Below, one piece after another: positions 7,535-15,771 of a stretch of 64,000 nucleotides of DNA; position 1 is the stretch's first letter, and every line of letters begins with the position of its first letter. The notes under the pieces were generated by a model. The model saw nothing but the letters and a program-made list of their open reading frames with translations, searched no databases and was not told the DNA's origin. The position numbers were made by a program, and so were the translations under genes. Origin of the DNA: Brachybacterium sp042666875 (GTDB lineage: Bacteria > Actinomycetota > Actinomycetes > Actinomycetales > Dermabacteraceae); contig NZ_JBHTCX010000003.1 of NCBI RefSeq assembly GCF_042666875.1, positions 1 through 64,000 of the forward strand. Reading direction: 5' to 3'.

Positions 7535-8755
7535 ATGGACCACACTCTCCTCGCGCTCAGCATCGCCTCGGTCGTCATCATGGTCGTGGCGGTCGTGCTG
7601 CTGGTCGTCGTACTGCGGCATCTCGGCCGGCACCGTCGCGAGATCGCCGCCCTGCGCGCCGCGGCCGAGGAGCAGCCTGGCGGCCGGGTGGCGCGGGGGG
7701 CGCGAGGTCGGAGACGGGCCGACGGGTCGGCGGCCGGTACCGAGGCGGATCGCGCTGGGGCCTCCGACGACGAGGGCGCCGGGGACCACGCCCCGGCGGA
7801 CCGGCTGCGGAAGGTCGCGGTCGTCGTGAACCCCTCGAAGTTCTCGGATGCGGAGGCGTTCCGCACGCGCGTGCGCGAGGTGGTGGAGAACCTCGAGGGC
7901 GCCGAGGTCGCCTTCTACGAGACGACCGTGGAGGATCCGGGCCGGGGCCAGGCCCGCCAGGCCCGCACCGAGGGCGCCGATCTGGTGGTCGCCGCGGGAG
8001 GGGACGGCACGGTGCGCATGGTGGCCTCGGTCCTCGCCGACACGGACACCCGCATGGGCATCATCCCGGCCGGTACCGGCAACCTGCTGGCCCGCAACGT
8101 GGACGTGCCGCTGGACGACCCGGCCGCGGCCATGACCGCGGCCCTGACCGGCCATGACCGTCGGATCGACGTGGGCTGGCTGCGCACCGGTGGCAGCGTG
8201 ACCGAAGCCGCGGCAGCCGCCGAGCAGATCTTCCTGGTCATCGCCGGATTCGGGGCCGACGCCGAGATGATCGGTCACACCGATGACTCGATGAAGAAGC
8301 GCCTGGGCTGGCTCGCCTATGTCTTCGGCGGGGTGCGCACCATCCTGGGCCGCTCCATCGACGTGGTGGTCGACTTCCCCGACGGCACGCGGCATGCGCA
8401 CAAGGCCCGAACCGTGCTGCTGGGCAATGTCGGCAAGCTCCCCGGCGGCTTCGTGCTGATGCCCGACGCGACCGTCGACAACGGCAGGCTCGAGATCGTC
8501 GTGGCCGGCTGGAAGGGCGCAGCCGGGTTCAGCCAGGTCCTCACCCAGGTCGTCAATCCCAAGCTCTCCCCCCGGCCGCGCCTGGCCTCGATGGATCGCT
8601 ACTCGGCCACCGAGGTGCGGGTGGCGACGACCAAGGCGCAGCCGGTCCAGCTCGACGGTGACACCGACGTGGAGGCGAGCCACCTCATCGGCCGCATCGA
8701 CCCCGGCGCGCTGCTGCTGCGCGTGCCGGTCAGCCCTGACCCGACGCGGGAGTGA
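7535..8755 (+). CDS. Membrane-anchored diacylglycerol/lipid kinase-family protein
   Basis: The 406-residue protein has an N-terminal membrane helix (about residues 5-27, LLALSIASVVIMVVAVVLLVVVL), a charged Arg/Ala-rich linker, then a DAGK catalytic domain from KVAVVVNPSKF (about residue 92). The nucleotide-binding loop is VVAAGGDGTVRMVAS, followed by IIPAGTGNLLARNVDVP. The C-terminal lobe ends QLDGDTDVEASHLIGR, matching the DAGK/YegS/LCB5 fold. It probably phosphorylates a lipid such as diacylglycerol or a prenol at the inner membrane face. The ATG at 7535 is preferred because TACCCT lies 6 bases upstream; an in-frame start at 7475 would lie outside that transcript. Confidence 0.87.
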   Translation: MDHTLLALSIASVVIMVVAVVLLVVVLRHLGRHRREIAALRAAAEEQPGGRVARGARGRRRADGSAAGTEADRAGASDDEGAGDHAPADRLRKVAVVVNPSKFSDAEAFRTRVREVVENLEGAEVAFYETTVEDPGRGQARQARTEGADLVVAAGGDGTVRMVASVLADTDTRMGIIPAGTGNLLARNVDVPLDDPAAAMTAALTGHDRRIDVGWLRTGGSVTEAAAAAEQIFLVIAGFGADAEMIGHTDDSMKKRLGWLAYVFGGVRTILGRSIDVVVDFPDGTRHAHKARTVLLGNVGKLPGGFVLMPDATVDNGRLEIVVAGWKGAAGFSQVLTQVVNPKLSPRPRLASMDRYSATEVRVATTKAQPVQLDGDTDVEASHLIGRIDPGALLLRVPVSPDPTRE

Positions 8756-8821
8756 GTGCATCGGATCAGGGCTGATGCCCGCGACCTCCCCGGCCGCGAC
8801 GAGGACAGCCGACCGCGCAGG

Positions 8822-10144
8822 TCAGGAATCCTCAGCCGTCCCAGCGTCGGAAGGTCCGTCCCCGGGAGCTCCGCCACCGGGAGCGACGCCGTCCGGGACT
8901 TCGCCGCCCGGAGCTCCGCCCATGCCTCCGTCGGCCTCCTCCTGGGTCACGGAACCGGCGTAATCATCGCTCGGATCACGGTAGATCGTGTGCACGTGGC
9001 CCCACCCGGAGGTGGTGACCCCGTCAACGTCCGCCCCGGCCGAGCCCTGCTGGGCGGCGAACTCGATGTAGACGTCCGGACCGGAGATCTGGAAGTAGAT
9101 GCCGTCGCCGGTCGACATGTCGTACTCGGTCGCTCCCGACCAGTTGATGTACGTCTCGTCCAGGGTGGCCTCGATCTCGGAGAGCACGGCCGCGTTCGTC
9201 TCCTCGTCAGCCATCGCCGCCCAGTTCGCGATCACGTCGATCAGAAGATCCTTCTGCTCCCCGGTGAGATCCGCGCCGAGCAGTCCTGTACCGGTCGGGA
9301 AGTCACAGGTGCTTCCCGGGGCGCATGCCATCCCGGCGACGTCATCGCCCTGGTAGAGGGCCTCGAGTTGCTCCTCGGTGAGGCTGTCGTAGAACGTGAA
9401 GGCCGAGGTGTAGATCCCATCGAACGGTTCGACCTCCTGGCCGTCCTCATTCGTGTACACCGCCGGCTGCACCCCCAGGTGGGTCGGCGCGAAGGTGATC
9501 GCGTTCTCCGCACCGTTCAGGTCGGCGTTCAGACCCAGGTGATGACCGCCGAACTGGACCGACCACGCCTCGGTGTCGGAGGGATCGCCGAAGAAGGCGA
9601 TGTAGTACTGGCCCAGCGAGTCCTCGGTGGAGGAGCTGTTGTCCAGCAGGTACTGGTCACCGTCCATGATGCCGGTGACGGTCTCGTACGCGTCCTCGCT
9701 GAGCAGTCCCTGGAGCACCTCGAGCGCGGCGTCCTGCTGCTCGTCGGTGAGATCGGCGAGGTTGAGCCCGGCCCGGTCGACGAAGGTCACCGGGAAGTTC
9801 GACCACGAGGTCGACTTCGTCTCGTCGTCGTAGTCGTAGCTGAGGGTCTCGAGCTGCTCGTCCGAGAGCGTGGCCATGAAGGTCTCCGCGGCAGCGGTGG
9901 TCTCGGCGATGGTCTCGGCGGTCGTGGCCGCGTCGCTCGACGTGGCCATGCTCCCGTCCGCGGTCTCGACGGTGGTCGTCTGCGCGGATGCCTCCGCGGT
10001 GTCGGCCTCCCCGGCTCCCAGGGCGCAGCCGGACAGGGCCAGGCTGCCGATGACCAGGAGCGCGGCGGCCTTCAGGGTGCCCTGGCGCAGAAGGCGCCGG
10101 GCACGGGGGGATGAGAGCACGGAGGGATCGTGTGGCGTGGACAT
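8822..10144 (-). CDS. DUF3500-family lipoprotein with Gly/Pro-rich C-terminal tail
   Basis: The 440-residue precursor has Arg-rich N-terminal residues, a hydrophobic segment and lipobox LALSGC (Cys40), so the mature protein should be lipid-anchored outside the membrane. After a Thr/Ala-rich linker, the DUF3500 domain includes FMATLSDEQLETLSYDYDDE, RAGLNLADLTDEQ, YYIAFFGDPS, WSVQFGGHHLGLN and GWGHVHTIYRDP. The His clusters (GGHHLG, GHVH) suggest metal binding, but no biochemical function is established that I know of. The last 40 residues are Gly/Pro/Ala-rich (GGAPGGEVPDGVAPGGGAPG). A good ribosome-binding site (AAGGAG) precedes the ATG. It is downstream of the dioxygenase-like gene on the same strand, probably cotranscribed. 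Confidence 0.8.
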   Translation of the reverse strand: MSTPHDPSVLSSPRARRLLRQGTLKAAALLVIGSLALSGCALGAGEADTAEASAQTTTVETADGSMATSSDAATTAETIAETTAAAETFMATLSDEQLETLSYDYDDETKSTSWSNFPVTFVDRAGLNLADLTDEQQDAALEVLQGLLSEDAYETVTGIMDGDQYLLDNSSSTEDSLGQYYIAFFGDPSDTEAWSVQFGGHHLGLNADLNGAENAITFAPTHLGVQPAVYTNEDGQEVEPFDGIYTSAFTFYDSLTEEQLEALYQGDDVAGMACAPGSTCDFPTGTGLLGADLTGEQKDLLIDVIANWAAMADEETNAAVLSEIEATLDETYINWSGATEYDMSTGDGIYFQISGPDVYIEFAAQQGSAGADVDGVTTSGWGHVHTIYRDPSDDYAGSVTQEEADGGMGGAPGGEVPDGVAPGGGAPGDGPSDAGTAEDS

Positions 10145-10257
10145 GTGGGACTCCTTGAGGTTGAGAATCGGTGTGAGGGTCAGAGTGGACTGGCTCGCAG
10201 AGGTTCGGTCGTCGGCGGAACGCAGCGCTGCGACGTGCGGCTGTGGTCTTGGGCGGG

Positions 10258-11304
10258 TCAGTCCTCGTCGTCCGGCGTGCCTCCTTCTGGGTTTCCGGCG
10301 GGCGGGGTCCCGCCGGGCGCACCACCGCCGCCATCGGAGGGCCCGCCCTCGCCGCCCGGCGCACCACCGCCATCGGAGGGTCCGCCCCCACCGCCGGGCC
10401 CTCCGCCCGCTCCGGGCATCGCCCCACCGGACGGCTCGGTCGTGGTGTCGATGTGCACCCCGAGCGAGGCGGTGTACCCGGACTCCAGGTCACCACTGAT
10501 GGTCGCCATCTGCAGTTCGGCACTGTCGTCCCCGAACACGTTGTCCGATTCGAGGGTGATCTGGGAGAGGTTCTCCGCCGAGCCCTCGTAGACGGCCAGC
10601 TCGTAGACGCCGGCCAGCGAGTCCTCGGGGAACGCCATCTGTGAGGTCGAGATGGCGTTCGAAGGATCGGAGATGGACTCCAGGTCCGGGTACACCTCAA
10701 AGTGAATATGGGTCCAGCGCCCGGTGTAGCAGCCCGGCATGATGGACGTGAAGGTGACCGTTCCCTCGTCGTCGGCGACCTGCACGCCGCGCAGCCAGGT
10801 CTCCTCCTCGACTCCCTCGGAATACAGGGAGTACCGGCCCAGGGCATCGCAGTGCCAGGCGTACACGGCCGCACCGGTGAACGGGGCATCGTCTTCGGCC
10901 ATGTCGAAGAGGGTGAACGAGAACTCCAGGGGGACGCCGTCGACCGGCTCGTCGGCACCGATGCTCGAGCGCAGGTCGCTGCGCTCGATACCCGATTCGG
11001 CCAGGGCATCAGGGCCGTTGGAGCCGTCCGCCGGATAGGGACCGGCGGTCTCATCCGGGATCTCCTCGGACGTCTGTTCGGCGGATGTGCCCTCTGACGT
11101 CGCCGAGGGGGTCGAGCACGCCGCCATCGCAGCGGTGCCGACGCTGGTGATGCCCGCACCGAGAAGCACCCGGCGGCTCATGAGGGTGCCTAGATCGAAG
11201 CGTGCACCCTGGTCGACGATCTCCTCCTCGGGCCGATCGAGCAGCCGGCCTTCGTAGGCCGGGCCGTCAGTGGTGGGCGTGGGTTCGGGAACGCGGTATG
11301 CCAT
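10258..11304 (-). CDS. Secreted intradiol ring-cleavage dioxygenase-like lipoprotein
   Basis: The 348-residue protein has an unusual 40-residue hydrophilic N-terminus, then MSRRVLLGAG and a hydrophobic stretch ending AAC (Cys63): a twin-arginine-like lipoprotein signal. The dioxygenase domain keeps all four expected iron ligands: Y158 (GRYSLY), Y193 (GCYTGR), H199 and H201 (THIH). ETAGPYP and WLRGVQVADDEGTVTFTSIMPG are also family-typical. Intradiol enzymes cleave catechols; the extracellular substrate here is unknown. The last 45 residues are almost pure Gly/Pro/Ser/Glu. ATG 11304 follows GAAGGAGATCAC. The gene is divergent from the two-component pair and upstream of the DUF3500 gene. Confidence 0.83.
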   Translation of the reverse strand: MAYRVPEPTPTTDGPAYEGRLLDRPEEEIVDQGARFDLGTLMSRRVLLGAGITSVGTAAMAACSTPSATSEGTSAEQTSEEIPDETAGPYPADGSNGPDALAESGIERSDLRSSIGADEPVDGVPLEFSFTLFDMAEDDAPFTGAAVYAWHCDALGRYSLYSEGVEEETWLRGVQVADDEGTVTFTSIMPGCYTGRWTHIHFEVYPDLESISDPSNAISTSQMAFPEDSLAGVYELAVYEGSAENLSQITLESDNVFGDDSAELQMATISGDLESGYTASLGVHIDTTTEPSGGAMPGAGGGPGGGGGPSDGGGAPGGEGGPSDGGGGAPGGTPPAGNPEGGTPDDED

Positions 11305-11457
11305 GTGATCTCCTTCGTCGGCTGCCCCGAGTCTTCCGGCCGGCACCTGCCCGGCGCGTCCCCCGGGCGCAGACACCGCGTACCGCGTGCGCAGTACTTC
11401 TGCACTGCCGTGCTGAGGTGACGCCGCTGACGGGGACCGAGCGGCAAACTGGTGCTC
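11305..11457. promoter_or_regulatory. Divergent control region: dioxygenase/DUF3500 versus two-component genes
   Basis: This 153-base spacer drives both units. CAAACT (11445-11450) lies 7 bases before the histidine kinase ATG, a leaderless-type -10 with C in the first position. Imperfect repeats (GTACCGCGTGCGCAGTAC) around 11379-11397 are candidate response-regulator sites, but the palindrome is weak. Confidence 0.4.
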
Positions 11458-12795
11458 ATGGGCCACACACGTACGTCAGTCGCTTCCGGAGCCGATACAG
11501 ATACCGACGTCGTTGACGGAGCACACGAGCGACAGGAAGCGCCGAATCGCCGGTCGTGGTCGTCGGGACCGCTCAGCGACGTGGTCGCCGCAGCGGTGGT
11601 CCTGCTCGGTGGTGGCCTGCTCGGTGGCGCTCTCTTCCCGGGTCCGGAGATCTTCGGGCCGACGGAGGGGCCCCCGGGTCTCGGCCCAGGTCCCGGTGGC
11701 CCGCCCGAGTTCCGGATCGCTCCCCCATTGGTCACACTCGTCCTGCTGATCGTGCCCGCGGCGCTGATGCTGCTGCGCAGGCGATGGCCGGGACCGGTGC
11801 TCGGCCTGGTTCTCGCGGGGTTCGTCCTCGCGGTGCTGCTCGGTGTCCCGTCCCTGGGGGTAGGGATCGCGACGACCATCGCCGCGTACGCCTTCGCGTT
11901 CGCCGACCATGTGCCGCGACGGGTCGTACTGATCGTGATCGCCGCCGCCGCGGGGCTGGTCACCGCACTCGCCTTCTCCGTGACGGGATGGGAGTCGCTC
12001 GACGGGCGGGTCTTCCAGATCGGGGCGGCCTTCGCGATCGCGGCGGCGCTCGGCGACAGCGCCCGGTCGCGCCAGGCGTTCCTCGTTCAGGCCGAGGATC
12101 GCGCCGCGCGCGCCGAGCGCTCACGTGAGGCAGAGGCCCGCCGGCGCGTCTCGGAGGAGCGGCTGCGGATCGCCCGCGATCTGCATGACACGGTGGCGCA
12201 CCAGATCTCGCTGATCAATCTGCAGGCGGGGGCGGCGTCCGGGTATCTCACCACCCAGCCGGACAGGGCCGAGTCCGCTCTGAGCACGATTCGCGAGGCG
12301 GCCCGAGGCGCCCTCGGAGACATCGGCGAACTGCTCCGGCACCTGCGTGACGACGCGGATACCGACGCTGTTCCCGCGCAACACGGGCTCGACGCGCTCG
12401 AGGCCCTGGTCCGGCGCCTCGAGGACAGTGGACTCGAGATCGAGACCGACATCGGAGGCGATCTCGCGGCCATCACCGGCCTCACCGGTACGGTGGCCTA
12501 CCGCGTGATCCAGGAGGGCCTGGTGAACGCCCATAAACACGGCAGTGGGAATCGTGCGAGCCTTCACGTCTCGGCAGGCCGTCGGCAGGTGCACATCGAG
12601 ATCGAGAACCCGGCTGACGACACGGCAGATTCAGCATCTCGAACGACTCCGCACTCAGGCACCGGCCTGGGACTCATCGGCCTTCGTGAGCGCGTGAGCG
12701 TCGCGCAGGGAACGGTCACGACGAGCCGCTCGGACGGGGCCCATCGACTGGTCGTAGAGTTGCCGTTGCAGCCGACGGACGGAGGGGCGAGGTGA
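11458..12795 (+). CDS. NarL-type sensor histidine kinase (HisKA_3)
   Basis: The 445-residue membrane kinase has about five to six hydrophobic segments in residues 40-200. The first extracytoplasmic loop (about 61-88) is strikingly Gly/Pro-rich (FPGPEIFGPTEGPPGLGPG). The dimerisation/phosphoacceptor domain reads RIARDLHDTVAHQISLINLQ with His243, and the HATPase domain ends GTGLGLIGLRERVSVAQG. It should sense an external or membrane signal and phosphorylate the regulator encoded next, whose GTG start overlaps its stop by 4 bases. It is divergent from the secreted dioxygenase/DUF3500 operon, a plausible target. The ATG at 11458 fits the CAAACT box better than the in-frame GTG at 11452. Confidence 0.88.
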   Translation: MGHTRTSVASGADTDTDVVDGAHERQEAPNRRSWSSGPLSDVVAAAVVLLGGGLLGGALFPGPEIFGPTEGPPGLGPGPGGPPEFRIAPPLVTLVLLIVPAALMLLRRRWPGPVLGLVLAGFVLAVLLGVPSLGVGIATTIAAYAFAFADHVPRRVVLIVIAAAAGLVTALAFSVTGWESLDGRVFQIGAAFAIAAALGDSARSRQAFLVQAEDRAARAERSREAEARRRVSEERLRIARDLHDTVAHQISLINLQAGAASGYLTTQPDRAESALSTIREAARGALGDIGELLRHLRDDADTDAVPAQHGLDALEALVRRLEDSGLEIETDIGGDLAAITGLTGTVAYRVIQEGLVNAHKHGSGNRASLHVSAGRRQVHIEIENPADDTADSASRTTPHSGTGLGLIGLRERVSVAQGTVTTSRSDGAHRLVVELPLQPTDGGAR

Positions 12796-13466
12796 CCTCT
12801 GTACTCGTCGCCGATGATCAGAAGCTGATCCGGCAGGCCGTCGTCGGAATTCTCGACGGCCATCCGGAGATCACGGTCGTCGGCGAGGCCGGCGACGGGT
12901 GCGAGACGGTCTCGCTCGCTCGCGCGATGCGTCCGGACGTCGTGCTCATGGACATCCGCATGCCGAATCTCGACGGAATCGAGGCCACCGCCCGTCTCTG
13001 CGCCGATCCTGCCCTGAGCGCGACGAAGGTTCTGATCCTTACCACCTTCGAAGACGACGAGTACGTGGTCCAGGCGCTCCGAGCGGGTGCGAGCGGATTC
13101 CTCGGCAAGGGGTCGGAGCCGGAGGACATCGTCCGCGCGCTCCTTGCGGTGCACGCCGGCGAATCGCTCCTGTCCCCCGCCGCGACCCGCGGCCTCATCC
13201 AGCGATATGTGTTGCCCGAGGCGCGCCCAGGCAAGGTCGACCCGCGGGCCACCGCGACGCTCAGGACACTGACCGAGCGCGAGCTCGAGGTGCTGCTGCT
13301 CGTGGCGCGCGGACTGTCCAACCTCGAGATCGCCGAGCAACTGTTCATCTCACCGCACACCGCGAAGACTCACGTGAACCGCATCATGACCAAGACCGGT
13401 TCCCACGACCGCGCGCAGTTGGTGATCCTGGCCTATGAGTCCGGGATGATCGCACCCGGGGACTGA
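12792..13466 (+). CDS. LuxR/NarL-family response regulator
   Basis: The 224-residue regulator has a receiver domain (residues 1-120) with acidic pocket D8/D9, phosphoacceptor D54 (VLMDIRMPN), T/S switch ILTTFEDDEY and Lys in GFLGKGSEPEDI. The C-terminal LuxR-type HTH is LTERELEVLLLVARGLSNLE...FISPHTAKTHVNRIMTKTG. It binds DNA as a phosphorylated dimer. It starts at GTG 12792, overlapping the kinase stop (GTGA), with GGAGG just upstream. The partner is the preceding HisKA_3 kinase. Targets are unknown, though the divergent secreted-protein operon is a reasonable guess. Confidence 0.93.
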   Translation: MTSVLVADDQKLIRQAVVGILDGHPEITVVGEAGDGCETVSLARAMRPDVVLMDIRMPNLDGIEATARLCADPALSATKVLILTTFEDDEYVVQALRAGASGFLGKGSEPEDIVRALLAVHAGESLLSPAATRGLIQRYVLPEARPGKVDPRATATLRTLTERELEVLLLVARGLSNLEIAEQLFISPHTAKTHVNRIMTKTGSHDRAQLVILAYESGMIAPGD

Positions 13467-13480
13467 CGTCGCCCGAGCGA

Positions 13481-14449
13481 TCAGCTTCCCGCGTGCGGCG
13501 GCGTGACCATGCCGGTCAGCTTCTCGACCCAGTCGCGGGCCTCGTCATAGGCCTCGTCGGCGAATTCGGCGGGCGCGTCGGGGCGCACCCCGTCGACCCG
13601 CGGGTAGGAGCCCAGGTAGTGGACGACCGGACAGATCCGGTGCAAGGCACGCAGCGCGGCGGCGACGCGGCGGTCCTCGATGTGCCCCTCCACGTCGATC
13701 GAGAAGGAGTACCGGCCCAGGAAGTCGCCGATGGGGCGCGACTCGATGCGGGAGAGGTTCACGCCGTTGGCGCTGAACATCTCCAGCGTCTCCAGCAGCG
13801 CGCCGGAGCGGTTGTGCGGCAGGTGCAGAACCAGCGACGTCTTGTCGGCGCCGGTGCGTGCCGGGATCCTGCCCTCGCGGGTGACGAGCACGAAGCGCGT
13901 CTGGGCACCCTCGTAGTCCTCGATGCCCTCGGCGAGGATCTCCAGGCCGAAGTGCTTCGCTGCCAGTGGCGAGCACACGGCGGCGCGGCCCCGGGCGTCC
14001 TCGGCGCTCAGCGCGGCCAGGTCCTGGGCGGCGGCGGCTGTCGAAGAGGCGGCGGCGATGTCGGCTTCGGGGACGTTCTCGCGCAGCCAGCCCTGGACCT
14101 GCGCCTGCGCGTGCGGGTGGGAGGCGACGACGTCGAGGTCGCTCAGCGTGGTGGTCTCGCGGGCGGCGAGCACGAAGGTGATCTGGACGATCTGCTCGGC
14201 GACGATGGTGATCGAGTCGGTGGCGGCGAGCACGTCGAGGGTGCCTGAGACCCCGCCCTCCACGGAGTTCTCGATCGGCGCCATGAGCGCGTCGATGTCC
14301 CCACCGATGAGGTCGGTGGTGGCGGTCGCGACGGAGGCGAACGGCACGATCTCGGCGTCGCCGGCGAACTCCTCGGGCGCCTCGGCGAGGGCCTGCAGGA
14401 GTGCCTGGTGGGTGAACGTGGTCTCGGGACCGAGGAAGCCGTACCGCAT
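13481..14449 (-). CDS. pheA: Prephenate dehydratase
   Basis: The 322-residue enzyme converts prephenate to phenylpyruvate in phenylalanine biosynthesis. The catalytic domain runs from MRYGFLGPETTFTHQALLQ through ENSVEGGVSGTLDVL to the TRF motif (EGAQTRFVLVTRE); Thr of TRF is catalytic. The C-terminal ACT domain has SGALLETLEMFSANGVNLSRIESRP, the phenylalanine-binding GAL/ESRP feedback signature, so the enzyme is probably inhibited by Phe. It is the monofunctional actinobacterial form. The ATG at 14449 is taken as the start: TACCCT lies 8 bases upstream, and a TTG three codons earlier would overlap that box. It converges with the response regulator with only 14 bases between. Confidence 0.95.
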   Translation of the reverse strand: MRYGFLGPETTFTHQALLQALAEAPEEFAGDAEIVPFASVATATTDLIGGDIDALMAPIENSVEGGVSGTLDVLAATDSITIVAEQIVQITFVLAARETTTLSDLDVVASHPHAQAQVQGWLRENVPEADIAAASSTAAAAQDLAALSAEDARGRAAVCSPLAAKHFGLEILAEGIEDYEGAQTRFVLVTREGRIPARTGADKTSLVLHLPHNRSGALLETLEMFSANGVNLSRIESRPIGDFLGRYSFSIDVEGHIEDRRVAAALRALHRICPVVHYLGSYPRVDGVRPDAPAEFADEAYDEARDWVEKLTGMVTPPHAGS

Positions 14450-14463
14450 GAGAGCCAAGGGTA
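14450..14463 (-). promoter_or_regulatory. Leaderless-type -10 box (TACCCT) for pheA
   Basis: TACCCT at 14463-14458 (minus strand) is 8 bases from the ATG at 14449. It leaves no room for a Shine-Dalgarno leader. Confidence 0.5.
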
Positions 14464-14542
14464 ATGCGCTGCGCGGCCGGTGCGGGTCAGTGCGTCCGGT
14501 TCCCCGGACACATCGGGGTGACGGGGCAGCAACGGGGAGCGG

Positions 14543-15064
14543 TCAGCGCAGCTCGATCATCCACCGCTCCACGGTGCGCGTCGCGTCGGCCGGGTGGGAT
14601 TCGTGGTGACCGGTCGCCGTCGCCCCGAGGTGGCGGGCCACGGCGAGCGAGGCCGCATTGGCCGGGGCGATCAGCAGGACGAGTTGGTGGATCCTGGGGT
14701 CGGCGCGGGCGACCTCGACCACCGCCGAGGCCACTGCGTGGCCGCCTCCCTGGCCCCGGTGAGCGGCGAGGAGCCAGTACGTCATGGTGGCCTGGTTCCG
14801 CGTGAGCCCGGGCGCCCTCGTGTTCAGACCCGCGCCGCCGATCAGCGCCGAGGTTCCGTCGGCGGATCGGCCCGACTCGGTGGCCAGTGCCGCGTACTCA
14901 CGGATCGGCCCGTCCTCGCGCCACCGGGCGCAGCGGGCCAGGAACGTCGAGAGCGACTCGGCGTCCCACCGGCATCCCGAGATCTCGCGGGCGATGGCCT
15001 CGTCCTGGCCCTCGAGAATCGCCGGAGCGTGCTGCGGTCCCAGCGGTTCGAGCCGGATGCTCAC
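14543..15064 (-). CDS. GNAT-family N-acetyltransferase
   Basis: The 173-residue protein has the GNAT core: MSIRLEPLGPQHAPAILEGQ, a central LIGGAGLNTRAPG strand pair, YWLLAAHRGQGGGHAVASAV (the acetyl-CoA pyrophosphate loop, R/Q-x-x-G-x-G/A form) and a last segment LIAPANAASLAVARHLGATATGHHE. Such RimJ-like enzymes acetylate amino groups of proteins or small molecules; the substrate is not predictable. The GTG start overlaps the stop of the GntR regulator upstream (GTGA), so the two are coupled, suggesting the regulator controls it. Confidence 0.8.
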   Translation of the reverse strand: MSIRLEPLGPQHAPAILEGQDEAIAREISGCRWDAESLSTFLARCARWREDGPIREYAALATESGRSADGTSALIGGAGLNTRAPGLTRNQATMTYWLLAAHRGQGGGHAVASAVVEVARADPRIHQLVLLIAPANAASLAVARHLGATATGHHESHPADATRTVERWMIELR

Positions 15065-15504
15065 GAACCCTGTTCGGCCGGCTCGACGTACTCGGTCTGC
15101 TCGGCGGGCTCCTCGCCCTGCCCGCCCAGCGCTTCACGCACCGCCGCCAGGATCGCCATGTCGGTGTGGCCAGCCTCCCGGGCATCGGAGACGACGCCGC
15201 GGAACAGCGCCACCAGCGCCGGATCCGCCTCTCCCCCGCCCTCACGCGCCACGGCCGCGGCGTACGCCTCGCTCGCGGACACCGCGCCGGGCGCGACGGT
15301 GGTGCCTGCTCCGCGTCTGGTCACGATGATCTCGCCCTCTTCGAGCAGCTTGTAGGCGCGTGCCACCGTGCCCGGGGCCAGACCGAGCTCGCCGGCATAG
15401 GCGCGGATCGCGGGCAGCCGGTCCCCCGGCGTCAGCTCACCGCTGCGGACCTGGTCGATGATCTCGCGGCGGACCTGTTCGTACGGCGGGGTCGGGTTCG
15501 TCAT
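15061..15504 (-). CDS. GntR-family (YtrA-like) transcriptional regulator
   Basis: The 147-residue protein starts MTNPTPPYEQVRREIIDQVRSGELTPGDRLPAIRAYAGELGLAPGTVARAYKLLEEGEIIVTRRGAGTTV, a complete GntR winged HTH (residues 5-72). A short helical C-terminus of about 70 residues follows instead of a large ligand-binding domain, as in YtrA-type regulators. It probably represses its own operon with the coupled GNAT gene. The ATG at 15504 is chosen over an in-frame one at 15513, which would lie inside the TATCGT -10 box. Confidence 0.85.
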   Translation of the reverse strand: MTNPTPPYEQVRREIIDQVRSGELTPGDRLPAIRAYAGELGLAPGTVARAYKLLEEGEIIVTRRGAGTTVAPGAVSASEAYAAAVAREGGGEADPALVALFRGVVSDAREAGHTDMAILAAVREALGGQGEEPAEQTEYVEPAEQGS

Positions 15505-15517
15505 GGTGACCACGATA
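15505..15517 (-). promoter_or_regulatory. Leaderless-type -10 box (TATCGT) for the gntR-GNAT operon
   Basis: TATCGT (15517-15512, minus strand) is 7 bases before ATG 15504. Confidence 0.5.
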
Positions 15518-15611
15518 TGGCTCGTCGGCGCTTCTCCAGCTCAGCGACGCCCGCCCGTCGCGCAACGCCGCCCTGGGCCTCGAAACGCCACCCGAGGCCG
15601 CCCTGCCAAGG

Positions 15612-15678
15612 CCACGAAGGGGACGCCAGCCGAAGCCGCCCTGCATATAGCGGTCCACCTGCGAGAGACGTCCCCTTC
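15612..15678 (-). repeat. 63-base dispersed hairpin element, copy 1
   Basis: Perfect 10-bp inverted arms GAAGGGGACG (15616-15625) and CGTCCCCTTC (15669-15678) enclose a core with a UUCG-capped hairpin (loop at 15631-15634, read on the minus strand) and an ATAT block. A copy of the same length and order lies at 21605-21671 on the plus strand. Both sit 100-150 bases upstream of a gene in the same orientation (gntR here). Confidence 0.6.
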
Positions 15679-15758
15679 GCGAACACGGACGACGCGGGCG
15701 CGGTGAGAGATCCGTGGAGGCCCTGTATGGGTCGGGCTTCCGGGCGGCCGGTGCCCCG

Positions 15759-15771
15759 TAGCATCGTTGTC
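15759..15771 (+). promoter_or_regulatory. Leaderless-type -10 box (TAGCAT)
   Basis: TAGCAT (15759-15764) lies 7 bases before the GTG at 15772 and decides the start of the alkaline-phosphatase-like membrane protein. Confidence 0.55.

Noticed and set aside
10262..10440. Repetitive GGC-rich block as a non-coding repeat
   Set aside because: It is the in-frame Gly/Pro tail of the dioxygenase-like protein.
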